64,000 bases of DNA from the NCBI GenBank assembly GCA_963921795.1, contig OY997652.1, positions 18,464,440 through 18,528,439 of the forward strand. Direction: 5' to 3'. The stretch is from Nannobrachium achirus. Lineage: Eukaryota > Chordata > Actinopteri > Myctophiformes > Myctophidae. Under the pieces are notes generated by a model. The model had not been told where the DNA came from. It worked only from the letters and a program-made list of their open reading frames with translations, and ran no database searches. This document shows positions 1-55,054 of this stretch, piece after piece; the stretch's first letter is position 1, and each line of letters opens with the position of its first letter. The position numbers were made by a program, and so were the translations under genes.

Positions 1-113
1 CTTGGCAGCCCATACATCCAAACAGAAAAGTCCTAATTGCATTAAACGACATTAGAGTCACTTTGCCACTCGATTTGCCATTCACTTTATGCATGTGCAT
101 ACCCTCTAGTCAA
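1..113. repeat. MITE fragment (GAGGGTATGCRCRTG family)
   Basis: This is a truncated copy of a short repeat seen more completely at 31466-31623 and again, in the opposite direction, at 53873-53998. It ends with the sequence for CATGTGCATACCCTCTA. The complete copy has inverted ends of about 19 bp (TATAGAGGGTATGCGCGTG), so this is probably a non-autonomous DNA transposon. The left end is outside the window. Confidence 0.6.
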
Positions 114-141
114 AGACTTGCACAGATGTTCCAGATTTTTC

Positions 142-188
142 AAAAATAGCAGATCTACAAGCTCGCAGCTTGTAGATCTGCTATTTTT
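142..188. repeat. Palindromic hairpin, stand-alone copy
   Basis: A nearly perfect 47-nt palindrome: the arm AAAAATAGCAGATCTACAAG is followed closely by its reverse complement. It belongs to the hairpin family found about 35 times in this window. No larger element is visible around this copy. Confidence 0.85.
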
Positions 189-425
189 TAATAGTTGAAG
201 CATAAAAATAATGGTTACTATTGGTTAGAGTAATAATACGTAACAATGCGTTCCAGGTCTAAATTGGTTTATACATGGTTGGGTGCCGTGATGCTCACTG
301 AAAATGGCAGATCAGGCTTATAGTTATAATGCACTCCTAGATCACTCATTACAAGGTATGTTTTTGTACGAAACAGGGCTAAAACTATTTGCTCCTCATG
401 CGCCGTCTCATGTCTGACTCACCAG

Positions 426-23408
<22,983 letters not shown>

Positions 23409-24660
23409 TTGGCAGAGAAACAATGAAGACTGTATGACATACACTGGTGGTAATACATATATTGTCCACACCGGGGCAGCAGGTGACTGTATTTATAATA
23501 TAGAGAAAACTATTGTTTTTCTCTGTTGCTGTAAAACCTAATAAGGGAACTCATGCTGCTTAGCCAGAATGTTTTATTTTTTTGTCTTTGTTTTCTTCCG
23601 CCAAAAATGAGAATTTTAATCCATGCGGCGACCCAAATACCAGTCTAAGTTAATTATTGCAAGCATGTTTTTATGGATGTTGTTTTTGGGGAAACTTTCC
23701 AAATGTTTTTAAAACAAAAAACTTTTTTTCCCCTTCATGGACATTTATGTGTCATATTTTCTTGTTCACTGTCTGTTTTCTTGTGTTCCAATGCAAAGTT
23801 AATGCATTTTATAATAATATTTTTGTATCAGAAAGTGTTTCATACTTTTATGTGCAGTATTGAATGCACTGATGTACTGTACAGTACTGTTCAAATTGAT
23901 AATCAATCTGCATCACTGTAGAGCTTTTTACTGTTAAGAAGCATATTTGTCTGAATAATGCCATTACATTAGGATGGTAGCTTGTGTTTCTGTTTTTATA
24001 TATTATTTTTTATGCGGCAGTGTTCTATTTCTATTTTTGACAAAGGTACTATACATATTCCTTTCCATCGGGCGACGTACTGTATTGCTACTGTATGTAC
24101 ACTTTGAGTTTTGTATTATTTAGAGAACCAACTATTTGCACTGTTATACTGTATAGTATACTTATACTTATATATATGTATATAAAAAGCTGTTTTCTCC
24201 CCACAAGGGTTTTCTTGCATATTCATATTTCTATATTTTATTTTCATTTTGCTACATTCTTGTCTAAGTTATTCATAAACTTTGCTCTGGCGCATGACAG
24301 TGGCACATGCCAAAACAGCAGACCTACAAGCTCACAATGCGCTGTAGATCAGCTATTTTAGCTGCACGCCGCTATTGTGTGCCGAAGTAAGAATCGGCCT
24401 ATAAGTCCTATCGTACCACTATTAGATAGTTCTGTGTGATAGCAATTCTCCAAGCTGCAAAAAAGTCTAATTTGTACTGAAAGCAATAGGTTTTACATAA
24501 TTATGAATGTACAGTAGAAATGATCGAACAAACCATCTGGTGGCTATTCTCTGGTCTTGACGTTTTTTATACTGTTCAGAATATAAAACACATTTTAAAG
24601 ATTTTGTTTCTTTAGTATTGAGTTGTGGGTCTTCAAAATAAAGTTCAGCAGATCCCCTGA
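23409..24660 (+). other. Probable kdm2b 3'UTR
   Basis: AT-rich, non-coding sequence after the stop. A canonical AATAAA lies at 24637-24642 and may be the polyadenylation signal; others occur further on (for example about 25432). A hairpin-family copy (24312-24360) would then lie within the 3'UTR. Confidence 0.5.
24312..24360. repeat. Palindromic hairpin, short centre
   Basis: AAAACAGCAGACCTACAAGC pairs imperfectly with GCTGTAGATCAGCTATTTTA. The surroundings (GGCACATGCC, GCACGCCGC, GTGTGCCGAAG) suggest the GGCTTGATTTATGC element family. Confidence 0.65.
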
Positions 24661-25065
24661 AATAGGTAAATAAAATGTTTTAAGTCTGTCATGTCCCAAT
24701 GCATGTATTATTCATCTTAATACAGGTTATGGGCTCATGCAGTTAATGTAATATACTGTACTTTCCAAAACTATTTGAAATAGCAAAAAACAACTATGGC
24801 AGCTCTGTATTTTCATGCTTATATAGTAAACATATGTTTGTTTAAACTTGGATAATATTTTTTATCACTGAAGAAATAGAAAGAAAATGGCCATGACAAT
24901 ATTTTTGGCACACTTATTGGATATACTGTAGTTACTGTCAAATAAACATCTAGCAGCTTTTAGCTGACAGGTCAATACAATAGAACATTCTACTACATTC
25001 TATTTTACTCTTGAACCATTTCTGGTGGCTTTTGAATGAATGTTTTCAGTCAGTCTTGATATGAG

Positions 25066-25071
<6 letters not shown>

Positions 25072-25157
<86 letters not shown>
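25072..25157. repeat. (GT)n microsatellite
   Basis: About 43 GT units. Confidence 0.97.
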
Positions 25158-25161
<4 letters not shown>

Positions 25162-25605
25162 TGTGTGGGGCTTACAGTATGTGGTTAAGGCCTATTTTAT
25201 AATTAAAATAAATATACATATAGAATAAATTAGGTTTCATAAGTAAAACGTGATAACCTCACTACCTGTAGAAATAATTGCTTTCAATTGCATGCCAATA
25301 ATGGTGCCATGGTCAGAAAACATGTCTTTGGGAATGTTTTTATTTATTTTTGGTTATTGGTTTGGTTATTCTTTTTTTTTTTTTTTTTTTTTTTTATAAA
25401 ATATGATCATGAAACTGATTACATGTTATTCAATAAATATTTCAGAAGTGTATTATCTTTTAGACCTACAGTAGATGAGTGCGGTTCCCTATAGGTTAAG
25501 AATATACTGTATTATCATAATCGCTCCATACCGTGATAAAATATACACGGCGAATGTGATACTATACACTAAATGGTTATTATTCTTACTTAAGACATAT
25601 TTTAT

Positions 25606-25681
25606 ACAAAAATAGCCGGTCTACCTTCTCTCAACGCAATTGCATTTGCGACGTGTTGTGACCTTGTAGTTCGGCTTTTTT
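25606..25681. repeat. Palindromic hairpin
   Basis: CAAAAATAGCCGGTCTAC and the opposing CCTTGTAGTTCGGCTTTTTT; the centre is a diverged CAACGCAATTGCATTTGCG palindrome. Confidence 0.7.
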
Positions 25682-25847
25682 CCCCCTTTTTTTTTATGTT
25701 GAAAAAGTTGAAAGTGGTTATCAGTAAGACAGTAACTGTGAATGGGTTTAGAAAGTAGGAGACGTATCTTATCACACGCTCCAGCAAAAAGGTAACAGTG
25801 GGGTCCCTGATTTGATACAACAAATCAGACAAATTTTCATGATTTTT

Positions 25848-25909
25848 CAAAAATAGCAGATCTACAAGCTCGCAGCGCGGCACCAAGAGCTTGTATATCT
25901 GCTATTTTT
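25848..25909. repeat. Palindromic hairpin, stand-alone copy
   Basis: CAAAAATAGCAGATCTACAA and TTGTATATCTGCTATTTTTC flank GCTCGCAGCGCGGCACCAAGAGC. Close relative of the copy at 142-188. Confidence 0.85.
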
Positions 25910-27302
25910 CAATATCTAAAGTATACCGGTAACTAATGTCCAGGTCTTGATGCATCAAATACTTCAAATCTATCGGCACGTTGTGAGCTTGTAGTAGTTT
26001 TAAAATGTTTTTCAAAGTAGTTAAAAAAAGTTTAGGGATAAGGGGTAAGGCATGGACGAAAATAGGGCCCTTGGTGTTGACGGGAAAAAGTGTTCAAAGT
26101 AGAGTTGTGACTCAAGTCTGTTTCTCTATGATTAAGTGGTTATAAGCATGGGAACATAAATATACATAAAAGAAATTCCCCATCTCAAAACAATGCAATT
26201 CAATAATGTCAGAGGACCGCATATTCCTTAGCGCTTCTGAAATGTTGTTCACCAGAAGTAGCATGACAACAACAAAATATTGGAAATTTCAGAAATATCA
26301 AATTCTATTTCAGCAGGGGTCTCCTTTGTTTAATGGAAACATGTAACATGTATCAAGGTTATATGAGAAACCTATGTTTTATGTCAACCGTGTCTGCCAG
26401 GTGTGGTTTGAGAGATATTTTAGTACAAGTATATGAGAATGAATGGTCAATAATGTAAATAATGTACAAGTAAAGCCTCTAGGAAGAATTCATGTGAGCT
26501 TTGAGATATTAAAACTCATTTTAAATCTGAACTGTATATATTGGGTTCTTTCATCTACAGTACTTACAGCATAGTGTGGTTTGTATCTGTAATTGGATTG
26601 CTGTTTTAGGCCAGTGGTTCTCTCACATTTTCATGTCCAAAATGTATTCATACTTAGCCACGGACCCCCATCTGAAAATGTTTTGTGCCAATAAGGACCC
26701 CCCATAATGTGTGTTGTTAAAATGTTTCATTGTACAGTATATACTATATAGGGTTAAAGTGGTAAAAACGATTTTGATGTCAACTGATTTAACTGGGGAC
26801 CCCTGGAACTCCTTCAAGGACGCCTAGGAGTCCTCTGACCCCACTCTGAGAAACACTGCTCTAAAAACACACATGTTAAAATATCAATATTATGTATGTT
26901 TGTTTTTGTTGCTTAAAAATACATTTGTAATGGATAATTTCCCCATCAGTGTCAGTTTAGCATGTACAACTAGATGAGTTGATAGTCATATCAGCAAACC
27001 AATAAAAGGGGCATGAAAACATTGAAAAACTAGACCGTTTGAAGTTAAGGCACCGTACATCTGAGTTATGAAGGAAGAGCACAATATGTTTCTACTTAGT
27101 GGTTACTGTATTTTATTTAATGTAATAAATCATTTTCTCTCTCTTTTTTTAAACCAAAATAATAGGATTCAACATTCCAAAATATAAAGATCCAGAATGA
27201 CGAGTGTTCATGAAATCATCTAACTAGCTAATAGCTGCCCACAAGTGACATCTTTGAGAAACGGTAGCATGATAACAGCCTTATAGTTACAGTATACTTA
27301 GT

Positions 27303-27306
<4 letters not shown>

Positions 27307-27384
<78 letters not shown>
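27307..27384. repeat. (GT)n microsatellite
   Basis: About 38 GT units, followed directly by a decayed hairpin-family copy (27401-27449). Confidence 0.97.
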
Positions 27385-27385
<1 letters not shown>

Positions 27386-29372
27386 TGCACTTACAATAAC
27401 AGATCATACAAGCTCACAGGCATGCAGCAGCACCGCTATCTGCTATTGTCCGTGTGTGACACTGACACAGGCACATAACTAAGTATCCAGTAAATCAGAC
27501 TTCACACAGCGAGTATGTTTGTTACTGTGCAAGTGTGCATGCTAATGTCAATATCCATGGGAGTTTCGATTCCCGCTGGGGACGCTGTGGGCGTGTTCCC
27601 TCCTCCGCGTCATCAGTGCCCATACCCTATCAGTGGGGTTGGCAAAAAGGGCCTTTCTGTTTGCATGTTCTCCCCGTGCCCCCTAGGGTAGGGTAGGTAC
27701 AGTAGGTGCCCTATAGTGCCTCCCCCTGGCCAGCCGGAGCGCCTGATGGAGGGGAAAGGAACTTGTTGGAATAACGTGTTCCTTCCACACGCTACATCCA
27801 CCCTGGGAAACTCCCCTGTCAGGTGAAAAGAAGCGGCTTGGACTCCTCATGCACAGAAGGAAGCATGAGGTCAGTCCGTTGCTCTCCCCAGGGAGTGTAG
27901 TTCCCTGGATTACATTAGACAATTGACACCGGGTGAAAAATGGGTTACAAAAATCATGTGATAAAAAATTTGAAAGTAGTTCTAAATATGTAGCAGATTA
28001 CAACAAAAAAGCTTGGGGCAAAACAATTACATGGTCAGAGGTTTCTTGGCTTTCGGTTGAGAGATTAATCTGACCAAATTCAGGAGACTTACATTCTGAA
28101 AAATTCAAGCTCTGTACTAACAAGAATTTCAAACAAATCACATAAGGTCTTCCAAAGAAAATGGAAAAATATACAATTATCAACAACTTCAGTAAACAAC
28201 AATATAAGTACCTATGCAAGTCACTGAATAGCTTTTTTGTCAAACATACCACAGGCATAAATACAGGTAGATCTTTTTTGAAATAGCTGATTTTATGACA
28301 GGAAAACAAATGTCCCCATTTGCATAACAAGGTTAATGTAAACCAGACTTGGGAATCTGCTTCCTTTCCTTGGAGAATATTAGATATTTCAACAGTCACT
28401 TCAACAACATACAGTAACAAAGGGTATGTTGATAAATGATAATAAGCTCGGAACAGAGGAAATACTGTAGCACCCGATACGTACTGTTTAAGTTTCAACT
28501 CACTGAAAGACAAGACGCCTGGGGGAAGGAACAGAATGATATTGAATGGTGTTCAATGGAGTTCAGTCAAATCAACGAAGACAGGCAGTTCTGTTAACCA
28601 TTTAAGCCCTACTTTATTCTCCAAGCCCATCTATAAGCTTGCATCGTGAGCTTGTACTATAAATCTTTTGATTTCTCATTCTCAATAAATGTTTTATTTC
28701 AAGGGTTTGATATGCATTAGGCCATGTACCCCAATTTGACAAGATTTCTTTTCTCTACGACCACAATCTACACGGTAAAAACCTCAGCGTTCATTTAACG
28801 TGTACAAATGGAACCAAATAATAGTCCAATTTGGCTCCATTTGTACACTCTCAAAGTTACAGACCTGTAAGGATCCATTTGGTTCCTATAAGTCAGTCGT
28901 CTAGCTCCTGGAACCCCCTCAAGGACCCCTGGGGTCCCTGGACCCCACTTTGAGAACCAGTGTCTATAGTGAGCAAGGGACAGAGACACAAGTGCTGTTT
29001 GCGTTTGATGCACAACGAGATGGTAATGGAACAATCATTAAATCAGGCTAATTAAAAGCAATGTGGATGTTCAAATGTTTTTTAATAACAAATAAAGAAA
29101 CAAACAAACAAACATTCCTACTGTTAATTTCGGGGAAATGAAAAGAACAGCCTGTATCGGTTAAACCACACTTGCTGGTTGTGAGATATATTGGAAGCCT
29201 TACCAAATGTAATTGATTGAAGGCATCAAGTTTGGCACCTTACAGCCTCCCCTACCATGTGTGTATTTATAAGACATGATGACACAGTAAAATCCTCAGT
29301 TTCTTTAATTCTGAGCGTTGTAAAAATGGTAGTTAACCACTCAAGTCCTATTTTATACATTGTCTTATGAAA

Positions 29373-29420
29373 AAAGGAGACCTACAAGATGTGTTGTTGT
29401 GAACTTGTAGATCTCTATTT
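29373..29420. repeat. Palindromic hairpin in a TTAA-type element
   Basis: GAGACCTACAAGATGTG and GTGAACTTGTAGATCTC form short arms. The upstream TTAACCACTCAAGTCC (from 29333) matches the TTAA-MITE end; the right end is not clear. Confidence 0.65.
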
Positions 29421-29451
29421 TGAAATGTTTCCCCCTACTGTATAGCTAGAC

Positions 29452-29865
29452 CAGGGGTCTTCAACGTTTTCAGTCCAAGGACCCCTTAGTTGAGAGAGAT
29501 GAAGCAGGGACCCCCACAACCTATTCATAGATTCCATATAGTTTCCTTGTTTGACAGCACAATCATGTATTTTGGATTTATGTCAATTCGTGTTTTCAGA
29601 TCGTTATTTAACCACTTGAACCGTCAATACTTAACTCATTCTGTTCTGCTCTTTTTCCCCTCTACGCCAAACGTCTTTGCCGAAAATCTGCGAGGCGTGG
29701 TGAGCTTGTAGATCTAGCTCTGCTATTTTTGGCTAAAGTTCTCAGAATATGGACGCTAAGGTTCAAGTGGTTAATATAAAAAAGGAAAAAAAAGCTTCTA
29801 TCACACAAAGATTTGGAGGACCCCCTGTAGTAACTCTGAGGACCCCCTGTTGAAGACCCTTGGAA
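29452..29865. mobile_element. Composite hAT MITE with nested TTAA hairpin MITE, copy 1
   Basis: Outer ends CAGGGGTCTTCAACG and TTGAAGACCCTTG are of hAT type, with flanking TAGCTAGAC repeats (29443-29451, 29866-29874) that are offset by a few bases. Inside, a TTAA-flanked element (29612-29770; ends CCACTTGAACC and GGTTCAAGTGG) holds the AGCTTGTAGATC hairpin. The same insertion point is seen in copies 2 and 3. Confidence 0.8.
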
Positions 29866-30658
29866 TAGCTAGACTGTTTTCCTGAGCACTCCCCTGTAGA
29901 GGGCGCGGTCAGCCGTGGCTGTGGTGCAACTCTAGTCTGTTGATAGGCTGGACGAGGAAGTTCGCCACTAGTGTTTCAAAAATATCAACCTAAAATACTT
30001 TGTTCCCACAAAGAACAGCACAGTAGGTTTTGGAAAACTCACTCCTAATGTTAGCATGCAGCCTCGGGAAGCCATGCGTGTTTTGTATTGGTTTCCCTGG
30101 TTCCCTGGACGTAGGGTTGAGACCGCAGTCATGGCGGCACTCTCCACAGGGCGGCGACTCAGGAAATCGGTCTATATCGGCATGCCCAAAATAGGGACGT
30201 CAGGTCGCAAGTGGTTAAATGAACACTGAGGATTCTACCATGTAATCTGGTGGTGCTATTCAGATGGCTGCACGGACAGACACTAAAGAGACACAAACAG
30301 ACAAGACAATTAGTGACTCAGTCACACATAGAAGTCTCTTCTTAATTTCTGATATTGCACATACTAGAGAACACTGAGAGGGAGACACAGCCTGGTGTGG
30401 TAAGAATGTGTGTAAACCATATCAACTCTAAAACCTGGGATAACAAGGTCTCTTTAGTCATCACCCTATGACAGATTCTCTCCGCTTCCTCGCAGAGCAA
30501 CCAATCCACTTCAAGTATCCATGAGGACCGCCTCCTCTCCAGTTGGTTTATAAATCATAAAACACAATCTGAAACAAATCAGTGTAAAGGAACAGAGACA
30601 GTAGAGAGAAAGTAGGGGGCAGTGTCCCAGTGCATTTGATGACAGTCCACAGCACTGA

Positions 30659-30793
30659 AGGCTTGATTATGCTCCGTTGCGCACGGTGCCGCATTCTGAA
30701 ACTAGCCGATCTACTAGCTCACAATACACTGCGAGTTTGCATATCGGCTATTTTCGGCGCACAACACCGACACGCAAAGTATAAATCAGGCTT
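30659..30793. mobile_element. GGCTTGATTTATGC-type MITE with hairpin core
   Basis: Left end GGCTTGATTATGCTCCGTTG and right end AAAGTATAAATCAGGCT are inverted repeats; TGA flanks both sides, a possible 3-bp target duplication. The middle reads AGCCGATCTACTAGCTCACA and the complementary ATATCGGCTATTTTCGG. A PIF/Harbinger relationship is a guess from the 3-bp duplication. Confidence 0.65.
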
Positions 30794-31043
30794 GAGAAGA
30801 GAGGGAGCCCACAGGGGAGGAGTAGAGTTGGACCTAGCAGGGGCAAACAAACTGTAGTGGGCTATTAGGCAACAGTCTGGTCTTCAAGGCCCAAGCTGGG
30901 CACAATGTTTGGGGGGGGGAATGTGCATGCCTTCTGCAGCATTTAAACCTGGGGGGGACATGCACAGCCCGTTCACCCGTTCTCTAACTCTCTCTCTCTC
31001 TCTCTCGGCTTACACACAGTTTATGTATTCTTCTTTAATCCTT

Positions 31044-51721
<20,678 letters not shown>

Positions 51722-52060
51722 TGCAATTCCCGGGTGAGGAATTTGCCGAGTAACAATATCAGAGCGACCATTGCAAGGGCACGGACGGACAGGGAGATCT
51801 CAAACCATTACCTATTCCCTCTCTCCAGCTCCCAGTGTATGTGGATTGGAATAAACATAACGTAATGGACGGGAAAGAACTGACCAATGGCAGGGAAACG
51901 CAGTGGTGCTTCGTCGCGCGTCGGTGTGGCGCGCCGAGAACAGCGGATCTGCAAGCTCACGGAGGGTCGCGCCGGCGACGCGCCGTGAGCTTGCAGATCC
52001 GCTGTTCCCGGCCGTTCTCGGGCGCGCAACACCACATCGCGCGACGGAGCATAAATGTAG
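51722..52060 (-). promoter_or_regulatory. Probable rnf34 promoter region with CG-rich hairpin MITE
   Basis: Upstream of the rnf34 start lies a minus-strand CCAAT box (51845-51849). A CG-dense hairpin element (about 51910-52055) follows, with outer ends TCGCGCGTCGGTGTGGCGCG and its inverse and the GAGCATAAAT end of the GGCTTGATTTATGC family. The 25-nt arms (51938-51962, 51983-52007) are identical. Confidence 0.5.
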
Positions 52061-52417
52061 AGGCTTTAATTGACGGTTATCTTTAGCAGCCAATCGTCTT
52101 TCGGATAGCAGTGTAGTGGGCGTTCCAGGCCGTCCCCGTGCGTAAACACGCGTGTCTTATTTGTTATAGTAGAGATGTTGTACGATGGTGTCGCTCGCCG
52201 AAAATAGCCGACCGAAATATGTTTCATTAAAGTATTTTTTTTAATGTTCTTTCTTTTAGTAACAATGTAACTGCTATATATTTATTTCCCATGATATTGC
52301 AATTAATGTGACAAACTCAATCATTCAGCCACTGTAAAGAAATAACAGCAGGAGTAAATTAGATGTTATTGCCGTTTCCTCAATTTGAGTCCATTGGGGC
52401 CTAAAATAGCATTCTGT

Positions 52418-52419
<2 letters not shown>

Positions 52420-52501
<82 letters not shown>
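52420..52501. repeat. (GT)n microsatellite
   Basis: About 41 GT units. Confidence 0.96.
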
Positions 52502-52504
<3 letters not shown>

Positions 52505-52769
52505 GGAAAAAAGGAAAAGCCTGCAGTCTGCAGTAGGGAGATTACAGGCGCTTACAGTGCTTTCATTACATCATCAATACCTACTGTAGGCCCCCAGGGG
52601 GCACTAGATTGCCACACGGTTGTGTTCATCTGCACCGTGCGTGCACTGTCTGGCAGACTCTGGGAGTTGTAGGCTACAGCTACACCACTATTTCCCAAAC
52701 AGTGGATCCATTTGAGGGTCACGGACCAATCTGTATAGTGTCACGACTCAAGTAAAAATCCCATTCTAT

Positions 52770-52920
<151 letters not shown>

Positions 52921-52945
52921 CTAGTGGCTACACTATTTACACAAA

Positions 52946-53752
52946 ATTACTCCAATCTGTTTATTGTCACTGATGATAAATAACCTTTATGCATGAGATG
53001 AGTAAGTACTGTAGATGATAATGGTCAATGTCATTGTGGTATGACATTCTTCCAGTGTCCCCTTTATGGCATAAAAGGGACACAGGCAGACTAAGAGATA
53101 AAGAGATCTCCATCTCCAAAGAGTATCCTACAGTATAAAAGGAAGGGTAAGTGGTTTTCTTTCGTTAAAATGAGTGTTAAATAGTTCTACATTGATATAA
53201 AGAGTGTTTGGTCAGTAACAGGAGTCTCAATGTCTCTCCAGCTCTTTATTAAACAGAAATGGCATTTTCAGGGATACAAATTTGTATCCAATCAGGACAG
53301 AGAACTCAGGACATACAGATTAAACAAGTGAAATTGTAAGTGATGACACAAAGGAAATGAGCAGATAAAATTGGAACTGGAGCGCTATAAAAAAGAAGCT
53401 GATAAATGGGTGCTCTCTCCTGATTGGCTGACGTGTTGTCACCTACTGTACTTGAAGCAAATCTGTTTATTAAAGAGCCGGAGAGGCAGACCCCTGTTAC
53501 TGAACAAACACTATAGCAATGATTATTATTATCATGATATAGCGCACAAAGTGACTCCAATCTGTTTATTGTCACTGATGATAAATAACCTTTATGCCTG
53601 AGATGAGTAAGTACTGTAGATGATAATGGTCAATGTCATTGTGGTATGACATTCCTCCAGTGTCCCCTTTATGGCATAAAAGGGACACAGGCAGACTAAG
53701 AGATACAGAGATCTCCATCTCCAAAGAGTATCCTACCTACAGTATAAAAGGA
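52946..53752. repeat. Direct duplication, ~200-bp repeats 604 bp apart
   Basis: About 200 bp starting CTCCAATCTGTTTATTGTCA occur at 52949-53145 and 53553-53745 with only a few differences. They do not begin TG or end CA, so I read this as a local duplication and not as LTRs. The repeated block includes the CTTTATGGCATAAAAGGGAC phrase of the CATATATGG family. Confidence 0.75.
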
Positions 53753-53872
53753 CCACAATGGAAACAAGCCCTCAGGGATTCTTGTTATCCTTTCAGCATT
53801 ATTGTGTAATAACTTGTGAAGTCTCCATCGCGGGGCGCCACCGATCAGGTGAGAGATACTGTCACAAAACTA

Positions 53873-53998
53873 GTATAGAGGGTATGTGCATGCATAAAGT
53901 GAATGGCAAATCGAGTGTCAAAGTGAGTTTAAAGTAATTTAATGTTGTTTAATGCAATCAGATAGGACTTTTCTGTTTGGATGTATGGGCTGTCAAGG
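53873..53998. repeat. MITE fragment (GAGGGTATGCRCRTG family)
   Basis: TATAGAGGGTATGTGCATGC at the left matches the end of the element at 31466-31623. The internal part matches 1-113 in reverse. Confidence 0.65.
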
Positions 53999-54068
53999 CC
54001 AGAAAGTAGTTTTCTACCACTCAGTAGACGTTCCCGCATAACTTCCGGGTATGATAATGTTACGTGAT

Positions 54069-54117
54069 GATTCTTGCCATCACTGTGTATAGTCTATACA
54101 CAGTGATGGCAGGAATC
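54069..54117. repeat. 49-nt near-perfect palindrome
   Basis: GATTCTTGCCATCACTGTGT ... ACACAGTGATGGCAGGAATC: one mismatch in 24 pairs, almost no loop. Not related to the common hairpin. Confidence 0.85.
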
Positions 54118-55054
54118 AGCACCATGGAGAGCGCCAGTCCCTGGGCAGTGATTGAAGGGAGGTACTGTATGTCCCTAGCCTAGGTTAATACTTAATCAGC
54201 ACCTGGCCGCCAGGCGTACCCTACCTATAATAATAACTACTAATATTTGGAAATATTTACTTTATAATAAAGTCAATGGGGCTGCAATTGCGCTGAAACT
54301 TTGCTCAAATCTGGAGACCTATGTCATAGAGTCTATGACATATGACTCCAAATGTGGGCTATGACAGATAACTGACATCATTAATGTCACAAGCTGACCA
54401 CATTTAAGTCAGAGATCCACATTTAAGCCACACCGTGTCTATGTTGGCCATGAGTGTGTGTCTATCGGAAGAGCACTATGACTTAAAGAGCAGAGCCTGA
54501 TGTGATGATATCACTTCCATCAGGAGAGAGCTTTAGTTGTGAAGCGGGCGAGCCCATGTTTGTCTGGTAACATGAACACACAATATTAGCCAATGCTAAT
54601 ATCTTTCTTGTTTTGTACCAAAACTACTTAATATCAAAATTGTTAATTCAAAGTGATTTCTGAAATATTATTTTAGTTTCCCCATGACATGGTAAAAATT
54701 TGAAAAGTTGATAGGAATTCCAAGACAAATTATACATCAGGTTGCAGACATTTTCCCAGATCCATTTGGGAAAATCTCGATAGTCCGAGGTCCAAGTGGT
54801 TAGCATTTTGAGAAAATAGGAATTATTTTAATTCTGTTGTCTCCATTCTATCAAAACAGCTGATTACTGCCAAGATGCTTTCTACAAATGCATTTGTAGT
54901 ACTTGTACAGGATGGATATGTCTCTATATGTTAAACTAAATAGTTACAGTATATCAATTACAGCTGAGGGATAATTAGTCATTCAAAGTGACTATCGCAT
55001 CAAGTAGCAGTAGGTGATCTGGTGACATTTTATGAGAAACAGTTTTTAACAACT

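Larger units (their letters stand above)
24661..31043. other. Intergenic stretch between convergent kdm2b and rnf34
   Basis: No coding exon recognised. It holds hairpins (25606-25681, 25848-25909, about 27401-27449, 28614-28672, 29373-29420), GT tracts (25072-25157, 27307-27384), a T run (25371-25396) and decayed hAT repeats (26611-26865, 28900-28965). The composite hAT/TTAA element (29452-29865), the hairpin element at 30659-30793 and presumably the 3'UTR of rnf34 lie here too. Confidence 0.6.

Noticed and set aside
27998-28513. 171-codon minus-strand frame
   Set aside because: AT-rich composition with hydrophobic residues typical of chance frames; no homology, start context or neighbouring exon.
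52591-52606. Second CTCF-like motif (CCCCCAGGGGGCACTA)
   Set aside because: Fits the consensus only partly, and a single short motif in repeat-rich intergenic DNA is weak evidence.
52946-53752. LTR retrotransposon with 200-bp LTRs
   Set aside because: Repeats do not start TG or end CA, no primer site or purine tract flanks them, and the interior has no coding signal.
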